Origin: Azospirillum sp. 412522
GTDB taxonomy: Bacteria > Pseudomonadota > Alphaproteobacteria > Azospirillales > Azospirillaceae
Assembly (NCBI RefSeq): GCF_019805165.1
Contig: NZ_RWIJ01000010.1
Coordinates: 1,685 to 65,684 of the forward strand
Direction of reading: 5' to 3'
Length of the DNA: 64,000 nt
Within the stretch, counting starts at the first letter, position 1, and each line of letters begins with the position of its first letter. The notes under the pieces are model-generated. The model saw only the letters and a program-made list of their open reading frames with translations, made no database searches and was not told the DNA's origin. Made by a program: the position numbers and the translations under genes. This document shows, in pieces, positions 55,809 to 63,900 of the stretch.

Positions 55809-56279
55809 ATGTCAGAGTATTGCAACGTTGTCATCAAAAACAACTCCGGTCGCTCCATTGATGCTGCGGCAGTCTGGCACAGTGCCGGGATATTCGGTAT
55901 CGGCTCGGTCAATTCTTCCGATGCTGCAGCCAAAGGAAGTGGGATCGGTCCAGGAGGGCAAGTCAGCGGCTCAGCTTTGCTGTCTGAATCCCCGGTGGAT
56001 TACTGGGTAGGAGGCATCCTTTTTCATGGAGACGGGACGAAATATATCATCTGCGCCGGATTCGATGGAGCTCCGAAAGAATACGAAGTATCTGAAGGGA
56101 GCACTATCACATTTATCATAAATGGCTATACATCCAGCACAACGAATCAACCTGATGTCACCATTCAGTATAGTGGTGACAATGGTGGATCGGCATCCTT
56201 GTACAATTCTCAAGTCGTAGCGGCGGCGCAATACGTGGAAGGAATTGTTGATTTCCTTGTGGAATTAGCTGCTGATTAA
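55809..56279 (+). CDS. Orphan low-GC beta-rich small protein
   Basis: A 156-residue protein in AT-rich DNA, preceded by AAGGA 8 nt before the ATG. It has no signal peptide or membrane helix. The sequence is Gly/Ser/Ala-rich and beta-patterned: CNVVIKNNSGRSIDAAAVWHS, DYWVGGILFHGDGTKYI, EVSEGSTITFIINGY and VTIQYSGDNGGSASLYNSQ, with a closing amphipathic helix (QYVEGIVDFLVELA). The order (KNNSGR, YWVGGILFHGDGTKY, IVDFL) distantly recalls 'up-regulated in Daf-2' and aegerolysin-like beta-sandwich proteins, but this is only an impression. Codon use differs from its neighbours, suggesting recent transfer. Function unknown. Confidence 0.7.
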   Translation: MSEYCNVVIKNNSGRSIDAAAVWHSAGIFGIGSVNSSDAAAKGSGIGPGGQVSGSALLSESPVDYWVGGILFHGDGTKYIICAGFDGAPKEYEVSEGSTITFIINGYTSSTTNQPDVTIQYSGDNGGSASLYNSQVVAAAQYVEGIVDFLVELAAD

Positions 56280-56335
56280 CACACTTTCATATGTCTTATT
56301 TTGCATCCAAGATAAGCATTCGTGAGAGCAAGCTC

Positions 56336-56366
56336 AAAGGTCCCGGTCTGCAAGACCGGGACCTTT
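56336..56366. terminator. Perfect 14-bp bidirectional terminator
   Basis: AAAGGTCCCGGTCT (56336-56349) and AGACCGGGACCTTT (56353-56366) are exact complements with a 3-nt loop, followed by CCGTTT. It lies between the orphan gene (rightward) and kup (leftward) and has A/T ends on both sides. Confidence 0.85.
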
Positions 56367-56404
56367 CCGTTTCCACAGCCCAGGCCTTGCAACCGGAAAG
56401 CCGG

Positions 56405-58297
56405 TCAGATCTCCAGCTGCATGCCCAGTTCGACCACCCGGTTGGGCGGGATGCAGAAATACTCCGACGCGCTGGACGACAGCTTCGACAGGAAGATGAA
56501 CAGGGGCTCCTGCCACCGCGGCAGGCCGGACTTGCCATGGGTGCGGATCAGGGTCTCGCGGCTGACGAAATAGGTGGTCTCCATCGGCTCGAACGGCAGT
56601 CCCGGGATGCGCTTGGTCTCCAGCGCCTGCGGAATGTCCGGTTCGTCCTTGAAGCCGAAATGGACGATCAGCCGAAAGAAGCCGGCGGACAGCGCCTTCA
56701 GTTCGAAACGCTGCTCGTCGGGCACATGCGGCACGTCCTCGATGTCGACGGTCAGCAGCACCACGCGCTGGTGCAGAACCTTGTAGTGCTTCATGCTGTG
56801 CAGCAGCCCCGGCGGCAGGCCGCGCGGGTTGCCGGTCAGGAAGACGGCGGTGCCCGGCACCCGCTGCACCGACCCGCTCTTCAGCCGCTCCAGCAGCATG
56901 TCGAAGGGCAGCGCATCCTCGGCCAGCCGCTTGCGCACCACCTCGCGCCCGCGCCGCCAGGTCGCCATCAGCAGGAAGACCAGCGCGCCGACCACCAGCG
57001 GGAACCAGCCGCCCTCCTCCACCTTCACCAGGTTGGCCAGGAAGAACGCCAGATCGACCGACAGGAACACCGCCAGCGCCAGCACCGCCTGCCACAGCTT
57101 CCAGCGGCCGAGCGAGCGGGCGACCTTGTAGGCCAGCAGAGTGGTGGCTACCATCGTGCCGGTCACCGCGATGCCGTAGGCGGCGGCGAGGTTGCTGGAG
57201 GTCTGGAAGCTGAGCACCAGCACGATGACGCCGGCCAGCAGCAGCCAAGTCAGCTGCGGCATGTAGATCTGGCCCTTCTCGTGCTCCGAGGTGTGCAGCA
57301 CCTCCATCCGCGGCAGGTAGCGCAGATGCATCGCCTGCAAGGTCACCGAATAGGCGCCGGAGATCACCGCCTGCCCGGCGATGATGGTGGCGGCGGTCGC
57401 CAGCAGCAGAAGCGGCACCTGCGCCCAGTCCGGAGCCAGATGGAAGAAGGGGTTCTCGATCGCTTCCGGCTCGTGCAGCAGCAGGGCGCCCTGACCGAAA
57501 TAGCACAGCAGCAGCGACGGCAGCACGATGGTGTACCAGGCGCCGCGGATCGGCTTGCGGCCGAAATGCCCCATGTCGGCGTAGAGCGCCTCCGCCCCCG
57601 TCACCGCCAGCACCACCGCCCCCAGCAGCAGGAAGCCGTGCCAGCCGTGATTGAACAGCATCTCAACCGCATGGCCGGGCCACACCGCCCCCAGCACGCC
57701 GGGATAACGGATGATCTGCCACAATCCCAGCACGCCCAGCGTCAGGAACCAGACCATCATCACCGGCCCGAACAGCTTGCCGACCTTCTCGGTCCCGAAG
57801 CGTTGCAGCACGAACAGCCCGACCAGGATGGTCAGCGTGATCGGGATGACGTAGCTGTCCAGGGCGGGCGCCACGACATGCAGCCCCTCCACCGCGCTCA
57901 GCACGGAGATGGCGGGGGTGATCAGGCTGTCGCCGTAGAACAGCGAGGCGCCCATCACGCCGATCGCCATGACGACTCCGGTCCGCCGGTGTCCCGGCCG
58001 CATGCCGCGCAGCGCCAGCGCGGTCAGCGCCAGGATGCCGCCCTCGCCCTGGTTGTCGGCGCGCATGATGAAGACGACGTACTTCACCGTCACCGTGATG
58101 ATCAGCGCCCAGAAGATCAGCGACAGCACGCCCAGGATGACCTCGGGCACCAGCGGGAACCCGCCGCCCTCGGTCAGGCATTCGCGCAGCGTGTAGAGCG
58201 GGCTGGTGCCGATGTCGCCATAGACGACGCCGAGCGCCCCCAGCGCGAGCGCGCGCAGCTTGGCCGCATGCTCCCGCCCATCCATGCTTGCTTCCAT
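56405..58297 (-). CDS. kup: Low-affinity potassium transporter Kup
   Basis: A 630-residue inner-membrane K+/H+ symporter. The first helix carries LGVVYGDIGTSPLYTLRECL, the family signature. About twelve membrane helices follow (for example MAIGVMGASLFYGDSLITPAISVLSAVEGL), then a soluble C-terminal domain from about residue 450 (RVVLLTVDIEDVPHVP, FGFKDEPDIPQAL). The start is MEASMDGREH (58297) or the Met four residues later; residues further upstream are not conserved-looking. It is divergent from a GGDEF regulator and ends at the 14-bp terminator. Confidence 0.95.
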   Translation of the reverse strand: MEASMDGREHAAKLRALALGALGVVYGDIGTSPLYTLRECLTEGGGFPLVPEVILGVLSLIFWALIITVTVKYVVFIMRADNQGEGGILALTALALRGMRPGHRRTGVVMAIGVMGASLFYGDSLITPAISVLSAVEGLHVVAPALDSYVIPITLTILVGLFVLQRFGTEKVGKLFGPVMMVWFLTLGVLGLWQIIRYPGVLGAVWPGHAVEMLFNHGWHGFLLLGAVVLAVTGAEALYADMGHFGRKPIRGAWYTIVLPSLLLCYFGQGALLLHEPEAIENPFFHLAPDWAQVPLLLLATAATIIAGQAVISGAYSVTLQAMHLRYLPRMEVLHTSEHEKGQIYMPQLTWLLLAGVIVLVLSFQTSSNLAAAYGIAVTGTMVATTLLAYKVARSLGRWKLWQAVLALAVFLSVDLAFFLANLVKVEEGGWFPLVVGALVFLLMATWRRGREVVRKRLAEDALPFDMLLERLKSGSVQRVPGTAVFLTGNPRGLPPGLLHSMKHYKVLHQRVVLLTVDIEDVPHVPDEQRFELKALSAGFFRLIVHFGFKDEPDIPQALETKRIPGLPFEPMETTYFVSRETLIRTHGKSGLPRWQEPLFIFLSKLSSSASEYFCIPPNRVVELGMQLEI

Positions 58298-58530
58298 ACC
58301 CGGTCCGCTCCGATCGTTTCCACATGCACAGCCATGCCTAAGGTGGCTTGGCGTGGCCGCGCAAGCACCGAATGGCGAAACGCGCCACCGGCCCGACCGA
58401 TCCACCGTGATTCTTGCGCTGTTGGGATCAAAACCATATAGGGCGGGCGCGCCGTTCGGCACCGTTGCATCGGCGGCATGGGCATGCTTCCATCCTCGCG
58501 TGCAGTGTGGGCAGTTCCGGGCCGGCAGCC

Positions 58531-59598
58531 ATGTCCAACGATTTCCTGTTCGCCTCGGACGAGTCTCCCGACCCGCAGGATGCGTCCGCCGGGGTGGACG
58601 CCCCCGACGCCGGCGACAGGGCCGCGCCGCCCTGGCTGGTGCTGGTCGCCGACGACGAACCGGAGGTGCATGCCGTCACCCGGCTGGCGCTGTCCCGGCT
58701 GCGCTTCCGCGAGCGCCCCATCCGCCTGCTGGATTGCGCCAGCGCCGCGGAGGCCGAGCGCATCCTGCGTGATACTCCGGACATCGCCGTCATCCTGCTC
58801 GACGTGGTGATGGAGACGGAGGATGCCGGCCTGAGGCTGGCCCGCCGCATCCGCGAGGATCTGGGCAACCGCGCCATCCGCATCGTCCTGCGCACCGGCC
58901 AGCCGGCCCGCGTGCCGGAGGAGGAGCTGGTCCTCGCCTATGAGATCGACGGCTACACGGCGAAGACGGAACTGACGGCGCGCCGCCTGTTCACCAGTGT
59001 GGTGACGGCGCTCCGCGCCTATGCCGATCTGGCGGCGCTGGAGCAGCGTCTCGCCGAACGCAGCCGGGCGCTGGAGGAGGCGACCGTCCGCCTGAACCGG
59101 ATGGCGACGCTCGATCCGCTGACCGGGGTGTGGAACCGCCGCCGTTTCCTGGAACTGGCGGCGGCGGAGCTGGCGCGGGCACGGCGCTATGGCCGGCCTC
59201 TCGGCGTCTTCCTGCTCGACCTCGACGGCTTCAAGACGGTCAACGACGCCCATGGCAACGCAATCGGCGATATGGTCCTGCGCGCGGTCGTGAAGCGGGT
59301 CCGGGCGGCATTGCGCATCTCCGACCACATCGCGCGGTCCGGTGGCGAGGAGTTCGTCGTGCTTCTGCCGGAAACCGACGACGCCGGCGCGGCAGTGGTG
59401 GCGGAGCGGGTCCGCGCCGCCCTGGCCGGCAGCCCGATCCTGGTGGAGGAGCGGGCGATCCCCGTCACCGCCAGCATCGGCGTCGCCAACTGGCTGCCCA
59501 GCGAGCCCGGCATCGAGCGGACCCTGAACCGGGCCGAACACGCGCTGCATGCCGCCAAGCAGGCCGGCCGCAACCGGGTGGAGCGGGCGGCGGGATGA
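58531..59598 (+). CDS. PleD-like response regulator with GGDEF diguanylate cyclase domain
   Basis: A 355-residue cytoplasmic protein. Residues ~30-160 form a receiver domain (LVLVADDEPEVHAVTRLAL, AVILLDVVMETEDAGLRLARRI, IVLRTGQP), and ~185-350 a GGDEF domain (DPLTGVWNRRRFLE, LLDLDGFKTVNDAHGNAIGD, RSGGEEFVVLLPE). The catalytic SGGEEF is intact and an I-site RxxD (RISD) lies five residues before it, so synthesis of c-di-GMP with product inhibition is expected. The receiver has the form seen in RRs of hybrid phosphorelays. ATG 58531 (MSNDFLF) is chosen. It is divergent from kup. Confidence 0.92.
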   Translation: MSNDFLFASDESPDPQDASAGVDAPDAGDRAAPPWLVLVADDEPEVHAVTRLALSRLRFRERPIRLLDCASAAEAERILRDTPDIAVILLDVVMETEDAGLRLARRIREDLGNRAIRIVLRTGQPARVPEEELVLAYEIDGYTAKTELTARRLFTSVVTALRAYADLAALEQRLAERSRALEEATVRLNRMATLDPLTGVWNRRRFLELAAAELARARRYGRPLGVFLLDLDGFKTVNDAHGNAIGDMVLRAVVKRVRAALRISDHIARSGGEEFVVLLPETDDAGAAVVAERVRAALAGSPILVEERAIPVTASIGVANWLPSEPGIERTLNRAEHALHAAKQAGRNRVERAAG

Positions 59599-59757
59599 GG
59601 CCGTCGCCGCTCGACCCCTTTGACCGCTCTTTTGCTCCATTTGCATGTTTCATGTGAAATATCGTTACAGCGCCGCGATTGAACGCCGGTGAGCCAGGGG
59701 GTACTCCTATCGCTGGAGACATCCAATTGGATGACATTCCCGATCGGGGGTTCGCAC

Positions 59758-60324
59758 ATGTGGCAGGACTACACCAACGCGCTGGTCACCGCCTTCGGAC
59801 TCGCCGGCTTGGGCTTCGGCATCGGCAAGCTCGTCATCGTGCTGGGCGAACGTGCGATCGAACGTCGCCATGGGTCCGAGGGCGTGCGCGACGTCATCGC
59901 CCGACGCGCCAAGATGGAGACGAAGTTCGAGGCCCGCCGCGGCGGCCGCATCCAGGAGCTGAAGGAACTGGACGCCGCGGTCGAGGACGAGCTGCGTCGC
60001 CGCAAGGTTCTGGAACGCCAGATCAGCGACTCGCGCCAAACCGGCGAACGGCTGGTCCGCCTGATCGGCGAGGAGGTCCAGAGCAGCCCCTGCTACGTTG
60101 CCATGGTGGTGAACAAATATGTCGGCACCAATGCCGCACAGCAGAGCCAGCATGCGCTCGTCGATCCCAGCTGGGCACAGCCGCAGATGATCGAGGTGTG
60201 GGCCCGCTCGATGGCGGAGGCACGGACGGAGATCGAGCGGCGTTATCCGCCCGCCTTCGGCTATGCCGTGACGCGGATGCAGGAGTTCCTGTCCGCCGAC
60301 ACGCCCGTCGCCAAGGCCGGCTGA
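59758..60324 (+). CDS. Membrane-anchored coiled-coil protein, unknown (pair member 1)
   Basis: A 188-residue protein with one N-terminal helix of moderate hydrophobicity (ALVTAFGLAGLGFGIGKLVIVLG). A charged coiled-coil region follows (AKMETKFEARRGGRIQELKELDAAVEDELRRRKVLERQI, residues ~60-100), and then a globular tail (CYVAMVVNKYV; MIEVWARSMAEARTEIERRYPPAFGYAVTRM). GGGGG lies 8 nt before ATG 59758. I do not recognise the family. It is followed 39 nt later by a second protein of similar design, so the two probably act together at the inner membrane (inference). Confidence 0.72.
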   Translation: MWQDYTNALVTAFGLAGLGFGIGKLVIVLGERAIERRHGSEGVRDVIARRAKMETKFEARRGGRIQELKELDAAVEDELRRRKVLERQISDSRQTGERLVRLIGEEVQSSPCYVAMVVNKYVGTNAAQQSQHALVDPSWAQPQMIEVWARSMAEARTEIERRYPPAFGYAVTRMQEFLSADTPVAKAG

Positions 60325-60363
60325 GATCCCGCTGGGACGATCCCGCTGAGACAAGGACCCGCC

Positions 60364-60885
60364 ATGGACAGCATGCCCTACATCTTCGCCGGCTTGGTGG
60401 GTCTCGCCTCGCTCGCGGTGTCGCTCCTGCTGGCGCTGCGGCGCCTGAAGACGTCGGAGGAACGGATCGCCACCGCCGTCTCGCGCAAGCAGGCGCAGGT
60501 GGAGCGGATCAAGAAGATCGCCCGCGTCACGCTGCAGCAGGCCCGCGACCTGCGCGATGCCCGCCGGCGCAGGGCGATGACCGAGCTGGGGTCCGAGGAT
60601 CTCGAACAGCGCCTGAAGGCCGCCGGTGCCACCGACCGCCGCATCTATGTGCTGGACGACCGCCGCACCCAGAAGGATCAGGGCTGGCTTCTGCGGGTGG
60701 TCAACGTCGAATACGGCGCCCGCGTCAACGCCAACCTGACTACGACCGCGCTCGACAGCTGGAAGCGCGGCCGCCGTTTTCTGGTCTGGGCGCTGGACGA
60801 GAAAAAGGCCCGGGAAAAGGTCAATGCCCGCTTCCCCGAGAACAAGGGCTTCACGGTCATGGGCGTAGAGTCCTATCTGGGATAG
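60364..60885 (+). CDS. Membrane-anchored coiled-coil protein, unknown (pair member 2)
   Basis: A 173-residue protein. Residues ~6-25 form a membrane helix (YIFAGLVGLASLAVSLLLAL). Residues ~30-85 are a basic coiled coil (RRLKTSEERIATAVSRKQAQVERIKKIARVTLQQARDL), and the rest is a small domain (IYVLDDRRTQKDQGWLLRVVNVEYG, FLVWALDEKKAREKVNARFPENKGFTVMGVESYL). Not recognised. Similar topology and tight spacing to the preceding gene suggest a two-component membrane complex. dnaE2 follows after 104 nt. Confidence 0.72.
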   Translation: MDSMPYIFAGLVGLASLAVSLLLALRRLKTSEERIATAVSRKQAQVERIKKIARVTLQQARDLRDARRRRAMTELGSEDLEQRLKAAGATDRRIYVLDDRRTQKDQGWLLRVVNVEYGARVNANLTTTALDSWKRGRRFLVWALDEKKAREKVNARFPENKGFTVMGVESYLG

Positions 60886-60989
60886 CTTAATCTCAGGGTA
60901 GCATGAGTCTGCCACATTGATGACATAAATCCCATTTTCAGACTATCATCCCTGCGCGCACCCATCCGCCAGCGCCGGGGAGCCTTGCC

Positions 60990-63900
60990 ATGATCCGTTA
61001 CGCCGAACTGCAGGTCGCCACCAGCTTCAGCTTTCTGGAGGGGGCGTCGCACCCTGACGATCTGGCGACGACGGCGGCCTCGCTCGGACTGGCGGCGGTG
61101 GGGGTGACCGACCGCAATTCGCTGGCCGGCGTGGTGCAGATGCACATGGCGGCGCAGAAGGCCGGTGTCCGGGCGCTGATCGGCTGCCGGCTCGACCTGA
61201 CCGATGCCGACAGCCTGCTGGCCTACCCGACCGACCGCGCCGCCTATGCCCGGCTGTCGCGGCTGCTGACGCTGGGCAAGATGCGGGCGCCGAAGGGCGA
61301 ATGCTTCATCGCCCGCGCCGACGTGCTGGCCCATGCCGAGGGCATGCTGTTCCTGCTGCTCGCCCCCAACCAGCGCGACGATTCCTTCCTGCGCGAGCTG
61401 CGGGCCTGGCGCGGCGGGCTGGCACGCCGGCAGCTTTATCTGGCGGCGAGCCACCGCTACCAGGGCGACGACGCCCGGCGGCTGCGCTGGCTGGCCGGGC
61501 TGGCCGAGGCGGAGGGGGTGCCGCTGGTCGCCACCAACGACGTGCTCTACCATGGCGCCGGGCAGCGGGCGTTGGCCGACGTGATGACCTGCATCCGCCA
61601 CCACACCACCATCGACGAGGCCGGCTGGCGCCTGTCCGCCAACGCCGAGCGCCACCTGAAGCCGGCCGTGGAGATGGTCCGCCTGTTCCGCGACCATCCC
61701 GACGCCGTCGCCCGCACGGTGGAGATCGCCGATGCCTGCCGCTTCTCGCTGGACGAGCTGCGCTACGAGTATCCCGACGAGGTGGCGGAGGGCCGCGACC
61801 CGCAGGACACGCTGGTCGCCCTGACCTGGGAGGGCGCGGACACGCGCTATCCCGGCGGCATTCCCGACACGGTGCGCCAGACGGTGGAACGCGAACTGGC
61901 CCTGATCGCGGAGCAGCGCTTTGCCCCTTATTTCCTGACCGTCCACGACATCGTCCGATTCGCCAGGGAACGGGACATCCTGTGCCAGGGCCGCGGCAGC
62001 GCCGCCAACTCCGCCGTCTGCTATTGCCTGGGCATCACCTCGGTCGATCCCACCGAGGTCGATCTGCTGTTCGAGCGCTTCATCTCCAGCGCCCGCGGCG
62101 AACCGCCCGACATCGACGTCGATTTCGAACATGAGCGGCGCGAGGAGGTGATCCAGTACATCTATAAAAAGTACGGCCGCGCCCGCGCCGGGCTGACCGC
62201 CACCGTCATCCGCTATCGCGCCCGCAGCGCCCTGCGCGAGGTGGGCAAGGCGATGGGGCTGTCGGCGGATCTGGTGGCGCGGCTGACCGGATCGATCTGG
62301 GGCTGGAGCGGCCAGGGGGTGGACGAGGAGCGCGCCCGCAAGCTCGGCGTCGATCCCGACGATCCGAGGCTCAAGCGCACGCTGGAACTGGCCAATGGGC
62401 TGATCGGCTTCCCGCGCCACCTGTCCCAGCATGTCGGCGGTTTCGTCATCACCCGTGGCCCCTTGTCGGACCTCTGCCCGGTCGCCAACGCGGCGATGGA
62501 GGACCGCACCACCATCGAGTGGGACAAGGACGACATCGACGCGCTCGGCATCCTGAAGGTCGACGTGCTGGCGCTGGGCATGCTGACCTGCATCCATCGC
62601 GCCTTCGACCTGATCGAGCAGGTGCATGGGCAACGCTGGACACTCGGCACCCTGCCCCAGGGCGATCCGGCGGTCTACGAGATGCTGGGGCGGGCCGACA
62701 GCCTGGGCGTCTTCCAGGTCGAAAGCCGCGCCCAGATGAGCATGCTGCCTCGGCTGAAACCGAAGAAATTCTACGATCTGGTGATCGAGGTCGCCATCGT
62801 CCGCCCCGGCCCGATCCAGGGCGGCATGGTCCACCCCTACCTGCGCCGCCGCAGCGGGGCGGAGGACATCACCTATCCGATGCCGGTGCTGGAACCGGTC
62901 CTCCACAGGACGCTGGGCGTACCTCTGTTCCAGGAACAGGCAATGAAGGTCGCCATGGTCGGCGCCGGTTTCACCGCCGAGGAAGCCGACCAGTTGCGCC
63001 GCGCCATGGCGGCCTTCCGCAAGACCGGACAGGTCCAGCGGTTCCACGACAAGTTCATCGCCGGCATGATCGCCAAAGGCTGCGATGCCGCCTTCGCCGA
63101 ACGCTGCTTCAAGCAGATCGAGGGCTTCGGCGAATACGGCTTCCCGGAAAGCCACGCCGCCAGCTTCGCGCTGCTGGTCTATGTCTCCGCCTGGATCAAG
63201 CACCACCACCCCGCCATCTTCGCCGCCGCCCTGCTGAACAGCCAGCCCATGGGCTTCTACGCCCCGGCCCAGATCGTCCGTGACGCAAAGGAGCATGGCG
63301 TGACCGTGCTGCCGCCGGACGTGAACCTGTCGGGGTGGGACTGCACGGTGGAAGTTATGAACGAGGCGCCGCCCCAACCCCTTCTCCCCCCTGGGGAGAA
63401 GGTTAGGATGAGGGGGTTCGGCGCAGCCGAAGATGTCCATGAGATGCATCCCCCTCACCCCGACCCTCTCCCCGGGAGGGAGAGGGGGATGATCCTCCGC
63501 CTCGGTCTCCGCCTCATCAAAGGCTTCACCCCAAAGCACGCCGAGTCTCTCGTCCGCTGCCGCGTCGGCGGCTACCGCGACCCCTACGATCTGTGGCGCC
63601 GCGCCCAACTGCCGGTCGAAGCGTTGGAGAGGCTCGCCAAGGCCGACGCCTTCCGTTCCGTCGGCCTCGACCGCCGGGCGGCGCTGTGGACGGTGCGGGC
63701 GCTGGGCGACCAGCCGCTGCCGCTGTTCGCCCGGCTGGACGGCCCGATGGCCGAGGAACCCGACGCCCCGCTGCCGGCCATGGCGCTCGGCGAGCATGTC
63801 GTGATGGATTACGGCAGCCTGTCGCTGTCGCTGAAGGCCCACCCGCTGGCGCTGCTGCGCGACGGGCTGCCCGGCGTCACCCCGGCGGAGCGGCTGGCAA

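Noticed and set aside
60873..63842. 989-codon open frame antisense to dnaE2
   Set aside because: It is the mirror of a strongly conserved polymerase frame in GC-rich DNA; its Gln/His/Gly/Arg-rich translation has no domain character.
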